This document shows positions 34,379 to 43,349 of a stretch of DNA of 64,000 nucleotides, piece after piece. Numbering within the stretch: position 1 is the stretch's first letter; every line of letters begins with the position of its first letter. The position numbers and the translations under genes were made by a program. Below the pieces are notes generated by a model, which saw only the letters and a list, made by a program, of their open reading frames with translations, did not search any database and had not been told where the DNA came from. Source of the DNA: Cyanobacteria bacterium SZAS LIN-3. GTDB lineage: Bacteria > Cyanobacteriota > Vampirovibrionia > Obscuribacterales > Obscuribacteraceae. Location: the NCBI GenBank assembly GCA_018266215.1, contig JAFEAV010000016.1:1-64000 (forward strand), in the 5' to 3' direction.

Positions 34379-36690
34379 CGCGCCCCGGTTGCCACCGCCT
34401 GTAGTGTCTTGGTCGCCTCGGCCGAGACAAATGTGTTTTCATCATTAACCAACTGCTCCAGCACATGTACCGGCATATTGTGATTACCGGCCAGACCCAT
34501 GCGCACGTCTTCACTGTTGTCCTTGGCCAGAAGCTCAACGACGGCCAGGGAGACCTTGGGATTTTCGGACACGCTGACGCGGACGTCGGCGTTTTCATCC
34601 CGAGCCAGGGACAATAAAACATCGGGGGCAGTTTCGGGATTTTCCGCTACCCGACAGCGTACCCTGACGTTTTCATCCTGGGCCAACTTGCCCAAAATTG
34701 TAGGAGATGTGTGCGGATTGCCGGCCAGGACCATGCGCACATGCGTCTCATCATCACCACGCTTACCGCCGGCTACTTGCTTTTCTTCCGACTGCAGCTC
34801 GGTAATGGCTTTGATCAAAACCGATACTTTGGCGGCTGTAACCGGCTTGGCCAGGTAATAATTCATTTTCAGCTTGAGAGCTTCCATCACGTCTTCATCT
34901 CGTTGCGAAACAGTGAGAAGCACCACGCTAATCTGTCTTAACTTATCGTCAGCTTTGATGTCGGCAAGTACCTCATGTCCGTTTTTGCGAGGCATATTCA
35001 GGTCCAGCAAAATAATGTCGGGCAGACGCTTGTCTTTGGATGTTTTGAGGTCATTGAGCATCTCCATGGCCTCAACACCATCATTGGCGATCGTCAGGTT
35101 GTACTGCAGACCCGAACGTTTCAGCGCCTCTTGCGTCAGACGAATGTCAGACGGTGTGTCCTCTACCAGTAAAATCTCGATGTTGTTATCCATGGACGCT
35201 CTCCTCTTAAGTTTTCGTGCCGCCGGCAGGGTGAAAAGAAATATGCAACCTTCACCCACCTCCGATTCAACCCAAATTTTTCCCCCGTGCAATTCGACAA
35301 TTTTTTTGCATATAGCCAACCCCATGCCGGTACCCTGATACTTGGTCTTGCCATGGAGTCGAGCGAACATATCAAAAATTTTGTCGGCGTATTTAGAATC
35401 GATACCGATACCGTTATCGCGCACGGAAAACAACCAATCATTGACGGTGCGCTCGGCTCCGACAAAAATGCGCGGCGACTGGGTGCCTCTATACTTGATG
35501 GCATTGCTGATAAGATTTTGAAACAATTGCACCAGCTGTGAGCGCTCGACACCCACAGTAGGCAAACTATCTATTTCCAACTCAGCCTTGTTTTCTCTGA
35601 TTGAGGCATCCAGATTAGCCAGAACCTCCTCCAGAACAGCGTTACAATCAGATGATGCATAGGCTGTTTCCTCCGCTGTAATGCTCGAATGCAGAAGCAC
35701 TGATTGAATCAGTTGCTGCATACGTGAGGTCCCATCCAAAATGTATTCAATAAACTCTTCACAGTCTTGATCAAGTTTGCCCTTGGTGTTTTCAGCGAGC
35801 AAATTGACAAAGCCCTGCACCGCACGCAAAGGCTCCTGCAAATCATGCGAGGCAATTTTGGCAAACTGACGCAGCTCTTCGTTGGAGCGCGTCAACTCGT
35901 CGGTGCGCTCCTGCACCCTGCGCTCCAGCCTCTCGTTCAGCTGCTTGCGTTCGGTAATATCGCGGCCAAAGGCGCAAAACATATAATCATCATCTGACTT
36001 GATGCGAAAAATACCGATATCGATGGGAAATTCATGTCCATCACGATGCACCGCCACCAGCTCACTGGTCATACGCAATAAATTGTCCTGACTCTGGCTG
36101 AAATAGCGCGCCACGTCACGGGCATATTGTTTGCGCAAATGGGCGGGCACAATTACCGATAGCGGCCGCCCCAGAATCTCCCCGCGAGCCCAGCCGAAGG
36201 TCCGCTCGGCCTGGAGGTTCCAGTCACGAATACGCCAGTTTAAATCCATCGATATAAATGCATCATATGTATTCTCGAGAATAATTCGCAGGCGCTTCTC
36301 ACTGCGAATCAAAGCTTGCTCCACTTTGTGACGCTCGATGGCATAGCGCAGACAGCGAAAAATGGACTCGTCGCTGACCACTCCTTTGACCAGATAGTCC
36401 TGAGCACCGCTCATTACAGCGAGCAGAGCCCCTTCCTGATCATCGGCCCCGGTCAGGCAAACAGTCGGCACTTCCACCGTCGCGGCTCGCACGCGATGAA
36501 GGGTCTCGATACCCATGCTGTCGGGCAGGGTCAGATCAAGCAGCACGACATCGATGCCGGGCCGGGCGAGACGTTTGAGGGCGGCCTCCAGCGTCATGGC
36601 GCACTCCACCTCCACCCCACGCGATTCGAGGGTGAGTTTGGTAACTTCAAGTTGTACCTTGCTGTCTTCGACCAGCAATACCCGCATCTT
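34375..36690 (-). CDS. Hybrid two-component protein: REC-PAS-HisKA-HATPase-REC plus C-terminal LRV-like repeats
   Basis: About 771 residues. Receiver 1 (VLLVEDSKVQ, VVLLDLTLPDSMG), PAS with PAC end (FCAFGRDITERK), coiled coil, HisKA (KIASHDLQEPLRAVQGF), HATPase (NLISNAIKYRG, GTGMGLAICKKIVELHGG), then receiver 2 (EILLVEDTPSD, IILLDLNMPRKNG, YYLAKPV). The tail has about four 24-residue repeats of the form VR(M/C/V)xxAxNP...LxxLAxDEN, resembling leucine-rich-repeat-variant/HEAT-like solenoids. A strong internal ribosome site and ATG at 35193 precede receiver 2, so this looks like a fused pair of genes. The start at 36690 (MRVLLVED) has AAGGAA about 9 nt upstream; 36699 and 36732 are alternatives. 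Confidence 0.82.
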   Translation of the reverse strand, partial: KMRVLLVEDSKVQLEVTKLTLESRGVEVECAMTLEAALKRLARPGIDVVLLDLTLPDSMGIETLHRVRAATVEVPTVCLTGADDQEGALLAVMSGAQDYLVKGVVSDESIFRCLRYAIERHKVEQALIRSEKRLRIILENTYDAFISMDLNWRIRDWNLQAERTFGWARGEILGRPLSVIVPAHLRKQYARDVARYFSQSQDNLLRMTSELVAVHRDGHEFPIDIGIFRIKSDDDYMFCAFGRDITERKQLNERLERRVQERTDELTRSNEELRQFAKIASHDLQEPLRAVQGFVNLLAENTKGKLDQDCEEFIEYILDGTSRMQQLIQSVLLHSSITAEETAYASSDCNAVLEEVLANLDASIRENKAELEIDSLPTVGVERSQLVQLFQNLISNAIKYRGTQSPRIFVGAERTVNDWLFSVRDNGIGIDSKYADKIFDMFARLHGKTKYQGTGMGLAICKKIVELHGGKIWVESEVGEGCIFLFTLPAARKLKRRASMDNNIEILLVEDTPSDIRLTQEALKRSGLQYNLTIANDGVEAMEMLNDLKTSKDKRLPDIILLDLNMPRKNGHEVLADIKADDKLRQISVVLLTVSQRDEDVMEALKLKMNYYLAKPVTAAKVSVLIKAITELQSEEKQVAGGKRGDDETHVRMVLAGNPHTSPTILGKLAQDENVRVRCRVAENPETAPDVLLSLARDENADVRVSVSENPKVSLAVVELLAKDNSEDVRMGLAGNHNMPVHVLEQLVNDENTFVSAEATKTLQAVATGAR
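35193..35208 (-). promoter_or_regulatory. Internal ribosome-binding site and ATG inside the hybrid kinase gene
   Basis: On the minus strand AAGAGGAG (35201-35208) is followed by 7 nt and an in-frame ATG at 35193 (MDNNIEILLVED). This would start a ~272-residue receiver-plus-repeat protein from the same transcript. The upstream part ends FLFTLPAARKLKRRAS, a typical kinase C-terminus, with no stop codon between. Confidence 0.75.
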
Positions 36691-36850
36691 TGACATTTCC
36701 TTTTCACCGGCCAGTGGCTTAAACAGCGTCATGGCAAAGACTGCTAAAAGGACCGTAATCAGCGGCCTTCCATTTGTAATGTGTCCAAAAATCTAAAAAG
36801 GTTCCCTTAATCTTATTTGTGCCCTGAAGCAAGGTGTATATAATCCCCAG

Positions 36851-37546
36851 ATGCTCAAATCAGATATCCTCCTGCCCAGCGGCGACGCCACACTGAAAGC
36901 CTTCCTGGCCCGCCCGGAGGGCGCCGGGGTGTATCCGGCCCTGGTTGTTATTCATGAAATAGTCGGGCTGACTGACCATATAAAAGAAATCACCTGCCGC
37001 CTCGCCGAAGAAGGCTACGCAGCCCTGGCCATTGATCTCTTTTCCCCCGGCAACACCGCCATCTGCATCTGGAAATGCCTGGCCGCTGTGCGCACGGGCA
37101 AAACTGATCACTTCGGCGTGCACTATTTGCAGTCGGGCCTGGACTATCTCGCCCGCCAGCCCTGGGCCGATCCGGGCAGACTGGGAGCGATAGGCTTTTG
37201 CATGGGCGGTAATTTCGCCATCTCACTTGCCTGCGAAGACAAACGTGTCAAAACAATTGCCCCGTTTTACGGCCTCACTCCGGCAAAAGCTGAATTAAAC
37301 AAATTATGTCCGCTGGTCGGCTCCTATCCGGAAAAAGATCTGACCAGAAAGTCCGGAGAAGAGCTCAACGCCGCCCTGAACAAATGCGGCATAGAGCACG
37401 ACATCAAGATTTATCCGGGAGCCCGGCACTGCTTCCTCAATGAAAGCTTACCGTTTCTCTACAACGACGAGGCGGCGAAAGACTCATGGCAGCGCACCAT
37501 GGACTTTTTTGATCGTTATCTGGGGGCTAAGTCCAGCTCAATGTAG
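36851..37546 (+). CDS. Dienelactone hydrolase-family protein
   Basis: 231 residues, alpha/beta hydrolase. Nucleophile elbow IGFCMGGNFA (Cys), oxyanion/Glu region VVIHEIVGLTDH, Asp in SYPEKDLTR and His in YPGARHCFLNE follow the dienelactone-hydrolase pattern. This family hydrolyses cyclic lactones and has broad roles beyond aromatic catabolism. No neighbouring aromatic pathway genes are seen, so the substrate is open. Its 3' end overlaps the convergent GH30 gene by 20 bp. Confidence 0.85.
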   Translation: MLKSDILLPSGDATLKAFLARPEGAGVYPALVVIHEIVGLTDHIKEITCRLAEEGYAALAIDLFSPGNTAICIWKCLAAVRTGKTDHFGVHYLQSGLDYLARQPWADPGRLGAIGFCMGGNFAISLACEDKRVKTIAPFYGLTPAKAELNKLCPLVGSYPEKDLTRKSGEELNAALNKCGIEHDIKIYPGARHCFLNESLPFLYNDEAAKDSWQRTMDFFDRYLGAKSSSM

Positions 37547-38957
37547 CCATTGAGTCCCTGGCCATTTCCAGCTCCACCGCTTTGTCGCCGACCTTGACGG
37601 TGAGACGGCGTTCGGCACCACTATTGGTGACAACCAGTACCATACCGCCGCCCGGATTTTGAAAAGCGACATGCTCCAGACCATCGATACCGGCCTGTGA
37701 ATCCACTCTGATTGCACCGCGCTGCACAAATTTGGAGAAATGACCCAGGGCGAAATATTGCCCACTGTAGCTTATGGCATCAGTGCTGGAATTGACGGTA
37801 ACAAGGCCGCCACAGGGGAAAGGACCGATATTAGGCTTGCCTTTCTCATCCAGTGAAAGATTCCAGACGGTCAGAGAACGGCACCAGTTGCGGAGAATGC
37901 CACTGAAAGACTTGCCCCAGGTAGTCCAGTTGTCTCCGTAGTGCGGATCAGTGTAGTCCGGTCCACCCTCGGTCCAGTACTGATCAACATCGGGGAAAGC
38001 GTTGTGCACCTGGCTCATCTTGGCCACATCCCCGACATAGCCGTGCCAGGCAATGCCGCTGGCGTATTTGAGCACATCGGGAGTTTCCATCTCACCAATC
38101 GCGCGGCCCCAGAGATTGTAATTATGGTCAATCAACCAGATCTTAGTTTTGATGTTGTTTTTGGCAAAGGCCGGTCCAAGATTGAAGCGCACGAAGTCGG
38201 CCTCATATTCCTGCGGCCAGGCGCAAGCCGGCATTTTGCCGTCCTGATCGGTGTCCACTTCATTTTGCACGGTGATGGCCTGAATCGGCACGCCCTCGCG
38301 CTCGTAGCCCTGCAGAAACTTGACGAAATACTCAGCATAAGAAGACATGTACTGGCGACGCATATTGCCGCCCAACATCGAATTGTTGGACTTCATCCAA
38401 CCGGGAGGACTCCAGGGCGTGGAGAAGAGAAACAGATCCGGATTGACGGCCCGCGCCTGTCGCAATACCGGCAAAATGTATTCCTGATCGTGAGCAATGG
38501 AAAAGCGCTTCAGCTCAGGATCCGGCTCACCTTCATCAAAGCTGTAAACATTACGGCTGTAATCACTGGCACCAATGCAGGTGCGGCATACATTTAGACC
38601 CAGGCCATTGTCTGACTTTCCAAACAACTGATCAAGGATGGCCTTTCGCTTCTTAGCTTCCATCTTATTAAATGTGTAGCAGGAGGCATCGGTAAAAGCA
38701 CCGCCAAAACCAAGAATCGACTGATACTTTTTAGAAGCGTCAATGACGATTACATCTTTTGCCTGGGCCTCGGCAGCGCGCCATTCCAGGGGCGACAACC
38801 CCGCCAGGCGCTTATCGCCACCGGTAATGGTGACGCTAACGCCGCCGGCTTCTTTACCTTTAGCAAGAGAAGGCCGGGAAAGAAGGAGCTCCGGCGAGAG
38901 GGCGGTCCCCAATCCATAGACCAACAGTGTAAGAAAATCCCGCCGACTATTACCCAT
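37527..38957 (-). CDS. Secreted glycoside hydrolase family 30 (glucosylceramidase-like)
   Basis: 476 residues. Twin-arginine-like leader (NSRRDFLTLLVYGLGTALSP). The TIM-barrel core shows YQSILGFGGAFTDASCYTF, LFLFSTPWSPPGWMK, the acid/base Glu in ITVQNEVDT (Glu233) and the nucleophile in QYWTEGGPDY (Glu330). The C-terminus is a beta-sandwich with ALGHFSKFVQRGAIRVDS. This is the GH30 glucosylceramidase/beta-glucosidase-xylanase pattern. An exported beta-glycosidase acting on glycolipid or oligosaccharide is expected. It is convergent with the dienelactone hydrolase (20-bp overlap). Confidence 0.87.
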   Translation of the reverse strand: MGNSRRDFLTLLVYGLGTALSPELLLSRPSLAKGKEAGGVSVTITGGDKRLAGLSPLEWRAAEAQAKDVIVIDASKKYQSILGFGGAFTDASCYTFNKMEAKKRKAILDQLFGKSDNGLGLNVCRTCIGASDYSRNVYSFDEGEPDPELKRFSIAHDQEYILPVLRQARAVNPDLFLFSTPWSPPGWMKSNNSMLGGNMRRQYMSSYAEYFVKFLQGYEREGVPIQAITVQNEVDTDQDGKMPACAWPQEYEADFVRFNLGPAFAKNNIKTKIWLIDHNYNLWGRAIGEMETPDVLKYASGIAWHGYVGDVAKMSQVHNAFPDVDQYWTEGGPDYTDPHYGDNWTTWGKSFSGILRNWCRSLTVWNLSLDEKGKPNIGPFPCGGLVTVNSSTDAISYSGQYFALGHFSKFVQRGAIRVDSQAGIDGLEHVAFQNPGGGMVLVVTNSGAERRLTVKVGDKAVELEMARDSMATLSWT

Positions 38958-39074
38958 GCCCTGTTTGCAACCCCCCGAACGTGCGACAAAACAAAGCGCA
39001 ATTATATTGCATGGAAACTAAATCAATAGCATCCCGTCGTACCCTGCAGTTCAAGAGGACTTTTGGAGGTCATC

Positions 39075-39341
39075 ATGGGTATTCTAAGTTTCATTCTCTT
39101 TCTTTTTGTCGCGGCAGCCTGCGCCTATCTGGCGGAGAGACTTGTTCCGGGCAGCATACCGGGCGGCTTCTTGACCTCAGCAATAGTCGGTATAATCGGC
39201 GCCTGGGTCGGCGGCAGCATGGTCGGTCAAATCGGCCCCAGTCTGGCCGGAGTATCACTCCTGCCCTGCATTCTGGGTTCGGCGCTGCTGGTCTTCCTGC
39301 TATCGATGGTATCGCGCGGGTTTTCGCATCGCAACGCTTAA
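39075..39341 (+). CDS. GlsB/YeaQ/YmgE-family small membrane protein
   Basis: 88 residues: MGILSFILFLFVAAACAYLAERLVPGSIPGGFLTSAIVGIIGAWVGG and a last membrane segment VSLLPCILGSALLVFLLSM. Three membrane segments with the Gly-rich middle are typical of this stress-associated family, whose function is unknown. GGAGGT lies 4 nt before the ATG at 39075. Followed by a bidirectional-looking hairpin terminator. Confidence 0.85.
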   Translation: MGILSFILFLFVAAACAYLAERLVPGSIPGGFLTSAIVGIIGAWVGGSMVGQIGPSLAGVSLLPCILGSALLVFLLSMVSRGFSHRNA

Positions 39342-39362
39342 AAGAAGCAGTCCATTAAATCA

Positions 39363-39399
39363 AAAGGGCCGGGGGCTTTGCCGCTCCCGGCCTTTTCTT
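39363..39399 (+). terminator. Intrinsic terminator after the GlsB/YeaQ gene
   Basis: GGCCGGGGGC, loop TTTGCC, GCTCCCGGCC (one G-U pair), with AAAA before and TTTT after, so it can act on both strands. It separates the membrane-protein gene from the umuD operon. Confidence 0.85.
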
Positions 39400-39405
39400 G
39401 GCGTG

Positions 39406-39430
39406 GTACCATATACCGGTATGGTAGCAC
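39406..39430 (+). promoter_or_regulatory. Candidate operator upstream of umuD
   Basis: GGTACCATATACCGGT, overlapped by ATGGTAGCACC, 20-45 bp before the umuD ATG. TACC/GGTA and GGTGC-like halves recur, and ACCATATAC is shared with the repeats at 19082 and 20729. As the only promoter-proximal motif of a damage-inducible-type operon it could be this organism's SOS box, but the matching regulator is not known. Confidence 0.45.
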
Positions 39431-39448
39431 CGCAAGCAGGTCTGACAG

Positions 39449-39823
39449 ATGTTTATCCCGGGCAACCGTTCTTCCGTCGGCTTTCCCTCTCCCGCCGATG
39501 ACTACATTGAAAGAACACTGGACTTAAACGAACTTCTGATCAAAAACAAAATCGCCACCTTCTTTATGCGCGCAGACGGTGATGGTCTCAAAGACAGCGG
39601 CATCAATCACGGGGATCTGCTCATAGTCGACCGCTCACTGCCGCCGGCCGCAGGCAAAACCGTGGTGGCTGTGATTGATGGTGAATTGCTTTTGCGCAAA
39701 ATCGAGAAGCATGAAGGACGACTCGTCCTTGTCAGCAGCGAAGAAAGCGCCGAGCCCGTGGTTTTCGACGGCGAAGAAATTCAAGTCTGGGGAGTAATTA
39801 CCAGTGTTGTGCACCAGCTGTAG
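39449..39823 (+). CDS. umuD: UmuD-like S24 protein, N-terminally short and lacking both catalytic residues
   Basis: 124 residues. From [21 protein letters not shown] onward it aligns with E. coli UmuD (as I recall it) with no gap through [12 protein letters not shown] and DGELLLRKI. Only about 10 residues precede the GFPSP, where UmuD has 24 and is cleaved. The nucleophile Ser60 (GDSM) is Gly (GDGL) and the general-base Lys97 (VKK) is Arg (LRK). So it cannot self-cleave and resembles ready-made UmuD'. It would supply the Pol V accessory subunit. It lies 20 bp upstream of umuC. Confidence 0.85.
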   Translation: MFIPGNRSSVGFPSPADDYIERTLDLNELLIKNKIATFFMRADGDGLKDSGINHGDLLIVDRSLPPAAGKTVVAVIDGELLLRKIEKHEGRLVLVSSEESAEPVVFDGEEIQVWGVITSVVHQL

Positions 39824-39843
39824 TACCAGACCCGTACAAGCAA

Positions 39844-41115
39844 ATGAGTAAAGAAAAATACGCTCTGGTCGATTGCAACAATTTCTACGTCTCCTGCGAG
39901 CGCGTTTTCAATCCCAAACTGGCTGGCAAACCGGTTGTCGTACTCTCCAACAATGACGGTTGCGTTGTCGCCCGCTCCAACGAGGCCAAGGCCCTGGGAG
40001 TGAGCATGGGTGTGCCGTACTTTAAGGTCGCTCATCTGGAAAAGGAAAAAGGGCTGATCGCCTGTTCCTCCAACTATCCGCTCTATGGAGAGATGTCCAA
40101 TCGAGTAATGACGCTGCTGGGGCAGTACGCGCCACGGCAGGAGGTCTACTCTATCGATGAATGTTTCTTGCTGGTCGGCGGCATGCCGGAGTTTGAATCT
40201 ACAGCCAGAGAAATAAAGGCAGTAGTGCAGCAATCACTGGGACTGCCCATATGTGTCGGACTGGCACCAACCAAGACCCTGGCCAAACTCTGCAATGCGG
40301 TGGCCAAATCCACCCAGTCACTGGGTGGAGTCTTCGACTATGACTCGGTTTCAGAGGCCAAGCAGACGCGCATACTGCGAGCAATCAAAGTGCGTGATGT
40401 CTGGGGTGTTGGTCGCAAACTGGCGGAGAGATTTCGCGCCATGGGCATTGAAACGGCTCTGGATTTACGTGAGAGCGACGCCGAGCGAATGGGCAAAGAG
40501 TTTAGCGTGGTCACCAAGCGAACGATTACCGAATTGCGCGGCACGCCCTGCATCGGTATGGAAAACGTGGGAGAAGCGCGCAAACACATCGTCTCATCAC
40601 GTTCTTTTGGCCGAGCTGTCTACACCCTGGAAGAGCTGGAAGAGGCCGTAACTGCCTACGCAACAAAAGCCTGTGAAAAATTGCGGCGCGACCAGTCCAT
40701 CGCCGGAGAAGTGGAGGTCTCGGTACGAACCAGTGCCTATGCCGAAGACGGCTTTGCCGAGGCGGATGCGATTGTACTGCCTGCACCCACCGACGACACT
40801 ATGGTCATAGTCAAACACGCTCTCCAGGCCCTGAAAAAGGCTTACAAACCCGGCTACGCCTACCAGAAAGCAGCCGTGACCCTGAGCCGGGTGTCCCCAC
40901 GCGAAGGCCGCCAGATGTCACTCTTTGCCGCCACTGAAGAAAACGACAGGTCGGAAAAAATGATGAAAGCTCTGGACGCCACCAATGCCAGATTTGGTCG
41001 GGGCACAATTTTTTTGGCCAGTCAGGGCATTGATCAATCCTGGCGAATGAAAGCCGAACACAAGAGCCCGTCATACTTATGCGACTGGAATGAAATCCCC
41101 AGGGTGCGCTGCTAG
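39844..41115 (+). CDS. umuC: UmuC-type Y-family DNA polymerase V catalytic subunit
   Basis: 423 residues. The N-terminus [45 protein letters not shown] and the catalytic [13 protein letters not shown] are intact. A little-finger region and a UmuC-specific C-terminus ([38 protein letters not shown]) follow. It performs translesion synthesis and works with UmuD'2. It forms an operon with the umuD-like gene. Confidence 0.94.
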   Translation: MSKEKYALVDCNNFYVSCERVFNPKLAGKPVVVLSNNDGCVVARSNEAKALGVSMGVPYFKVAHLEKEKGLIACSSNYPLYGEMSNRVMTLLGQYAPRQEVYSIDECFLLVGGMPEFESTAREIKAVVQQSLGLPICVGLAPTKTLAKLCNAVAKSTQSLGGVFDYDSVSEAKQTRILRAIKVRDVWGVGRKLAERFRAMGIETALDLRESDAERMGKEFSVVTKRTITELRGTPCIGMENVGEARKHIVSSRSFGRAVYTLEELEEAVTAYATKACEKLRRDQSIAGEVEVSVRTSAYAEDGFAEADAIVLPAPTDDTMVIVKHALQALKKAYKPGYAYQKAAVTLSRVSPREGRQMSLFAATEENDRSEKMMKALDATNARFGRGTIFLASQGIDQSWRMKAEHKSPSYLCDWNEIPRVRC

Positions 41116-41137
41116 AGCAGCCGGAGCAGCCTAAAAC

Positions 41138-41803
41138 CTAACGCGGCATGCTCAAGCCGTCGGCCAGCTCCAGACTGCCATCGCGCCCATGGCGAATCGG
41201 CTCAAACTCTTCGTCGATGGGGTCATAGACATAAACCTCACCGGTCTCAATCTCATAAACCCAGCCGTGCAACTCAACTTCGCGCTTCCACAATTTGCGG
41301 GCGACACAGGGCAGGGCGCGCAGATTTTCCAGTTGCACCAGGACGTTTTCCTGCACAACCACACTGTGCTGATAGTCAAAATCAAGATCGGCATAGTGCT
41401 GATCAATGATGCCTTTAGTCTTCTGCGCGTGCACAAGCCATTTTTCAACCGAGGGCATATTCGTCAGTTTTTCCGGCTGCAAGACGCCGGCCATGGCACC
41501 GCACTTTGTATGCCCGCAAATAATGATGTTTTTTACGTTCAAACCTTCCAGAGCATACTCGATGGTGGCTTCCTCACCACTGGACGCATCGGTATGGGGC
41601 GGCACGATGTTGCCGGCATTGCGCACAATAAAGAGCTGGCCGGGGTCGGTCTGGGTAAGTAAGCTGGGCACAATGCGCGAATCTGAACAGGTAATGAAAA
41701 CAGCATCAGGGGTCTGGCCCTGGGCCAGTTGTCCAAAAAACTCTTCATTGATTGCGTGGACTTCGGTTTTAAACTGATGAAGACCGTGATGAAGCTTATG
41801 CAC
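41138..41803 (-). CDS. Beta-class carbonic anhydrase
   Basis: About 221 residues. Zinc ligands are in FITCSDSRI (Cys, and the Asp-Arg dyad) and CGHTKCGAM (His and Cys). The pattern VRNAGNIVPPHTDASSGEEATIEYAL and the C-terminus VYEIETGEVYVYD fit the cyanobacterial/plant-type beta-CA (CcaA/IcfA group). The GTG at 41803 (VHKLHHGLHQFK) matches the family start and has GAGG 8 nt upstream; a TTG at 41824 with GGAGG is the alternative. Interconverts CO2 and bicarbonate. Confidence 0.93.
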   Translation of the reverse strand: MHKLHHGLHQFKTEVHAINEEFFGQLAQGQTPDAVFITCSDSRIVPSLLTQTDPGQLFIVRNAGNIVPPHTDASSGEEATIEYALEGLNVKNIIICGHTKCGAMAGVLQPEKLTNMPSVEKWLVHAQKTKGIIDQHYADLDFDYQHSVVVQENVLVQLENLRALPCVARKLWKREVELHGWVYEIETGEVYVYDPIDEEFEPIRHGRDGSLELADGLSMPR

Positions 41804-41991
41804 GTCGAAACCTCGCCAAGACAAATCCGGGCCTCCGCGACCCCCGAGGCTAGTTTACTTGTTGTCTCGGCCGCAAGCAAGAATTTCTCGCACATTCATG
41901 ACGATCTAATGCGTAATTACCCGAGTGACACGAGATAACTATCAAGGTACAAAGTACAGGGAAGCCAACCCGCTCTTTCGAGGTACGGCAA

Positions 41992-42735
41992 TTGACCCGC
42001 AATTTTGTAGACGGTGAAGACATATTCAAGCATCCGGGTGCAGATCCGAGCGGCACTCAGCGTCTGGAAAAAGCCCTGACTGACGCCAAAGATGCCGGTG
42101 TGGCCTTCTTTAAAGATGCCTATGAACATCCCAGCCACACGGCCATGGTGGCCGGTGGGGTAGCACTGGGGGCAATGGCCCTGTACGCCGGTCGCAATCA
42201 AATCGCTCGATTACTACCGCGGGCAGGCAAAGAAGTCCTGCTGGTCGAAGACACACCCTTCATGGGCAAGGCGATGAAGAGTGCCCTGGAAACCAACGGC
42301 GAGCGTGTAACCTGGGTGACCGGGTTCAGGGGTGCCAATCCACTGGTCGGCAAAACACTTGACGGTCGCGAATTGCTCATCAATCCAAACAAATTTAAAG
42401 TCGCCCTTGTGGATTGCGAATTGAAAGGCAGCTATTTGCAGGGAGAACACGTTGTCGACGCCCTGCGCCGCACCGGTCTGCCCAGTATCGGCACCAGCTC
42501 GGTGCCGGAGTCCAATCTGTCGCTGCTGGCCAATGGGGCCAATGTAGCCGGGCAAAAAACGGCTATTTTGAGCGGCCTGGCCAGCAATAAACTTGACCTG
42601 ATGGCAGCCGCCAAAACCCCCACAACACTTCAACACCAGCTGGACGACCTGTTTGTAAAATTGAAGGGTCCTGAAGGGAAGGAGCTGCGCCGCCAGGGCG
42701 ACAAGTTGCTCCAGAAATTTCTCATCGAAGAATAA
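41992..42735 (+). CDS. Receiver-domain-like protein with short hydrophobic N-terminus
   Basis: 247 residues from a TTG with GAGGT upstream. A hydrophobic stretch HPSHTAMVAGGVALGAMALYAG comes first. Then a receiver-like fold: EVLLVEDTPFMGKAMKSALE, a Asp candidate in KVALVDCELKGSYLQG, and IGTSSVPESNLSLL for the last strands. The order and spacing fit a CheY-like domain, but the usual Asp-x-x-x-Pro and Lys are not clear, so it may be a divergent or non-phosphorylated receiver. Followed after 35 bp by the ferritin-like gene in the same direction. Confidence 0.62.
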   Translation: MTRNFVDGEDIFKHPGADPSGTQRLEKALTDAKDAGVAFFKDAYEHPSHTAMVAGGVALGAMALYAGRNQIARLLPRAGKEVLLVEDTPFMGKAMKSALETNGERVTWVTGFRGANPLVGKTLDGRELLINPNKFKVALVDCELKGSYLQGEHVVDALRRTGLPSIGTSSVPESNLSLLANGANVAGQKTAILSGLASNKLDLMAAAKTPTTLQHQLDDLFVKLKGPEGKELRRQGDKLLQKFLIEE

Positions 42736-42769
42736 AGAAAGCTGCTCCTTCGACTATAGTACTGGGACT

Positions 42770-43306
42770 ATGGAGCAGAATTTTCACCGCAAACAACTTG
42801 TCCATATACTCTGTATGGCCTATTCGGGAGAACTGGCCGCAGCTCTGGCTTATGCCGGGCACTGGCGATCCCTGCGCGACGCCGGGCAGAGGCAGGCCAT
42901 ACGCCAGATAGAACAGGACGAATGGCATCACCGTAGAAATCTGCTGAAAATGCTGGCCGACCTGGGCGAAAAGCCACCGGCCTGGCGCGATTGCGCCATG
43001 GGCTCCCTGGGCTGTGTGATTTTTCTCGCTTGCTTCGTCAGCGGTTGGTTTTTCGCCATGTACTTCGCCGGCCGCCTGGAAGACGGCAATATCATCGAAT
43101 ACAAACACGCCGCCGATCACGCGAAGGCTCTGGGATTGCCGGAACTGGCCGATACACTGATGCTTTTTTCAGCCAAGGAAGAAGAGCATGAGGCCTACTT
43201 TTACAATGTCGTACGCGATCACTGGATGCTGGCGACGACCAGGCGATTTTTCACCTGGGGACCGGAACTCGGTGCCCCGGCCAAGGCCATAGGCGGCCAG
43301 AACTGA
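42770..43306 (+). CDS. Ferritin-like di-iron domain protein with a membrane-like middle segment
   Basis: 178 residues. Possible di-iron ligands: Glu in AYSGELAAALAYAGHW, EQDEWHHR (ExxH), and SAKEEEHEAYFYN (ExxH). Between helices 2 and 3 lies a very hydrophobic stretch (GCVIFLACFVSGWFFAMYFAG). The four-helix pattern resembles the COQ7/ferritin-like superfamily; the membrane-like segment fits the membrane-associated COQ7 type. Function unknown: a hydroxylase or an oxygen/peroxide-handling role is inferred. Confidence 0.7.
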   Translation: MEQNFHRKQLVHILCMAYSGELAAALAYAGHWRSLRDAGQRQAIRQIEQDEWHHRRNLLKMLADLGEKPPAWRDCAMGSLGCVIFLACFVSGWFFAMYFAGRLEDGNIIEYKHAADHAKALGLPELADTLMLFSAKEEEHEAYFYNVVRDHWMLATTRRFFTWGPELGAPAKAIGGQN

Positions 43307-43349
43307 ATTTTGAATTGATTTACTGATCTGAGTTTATCAAGCTGTCCCG

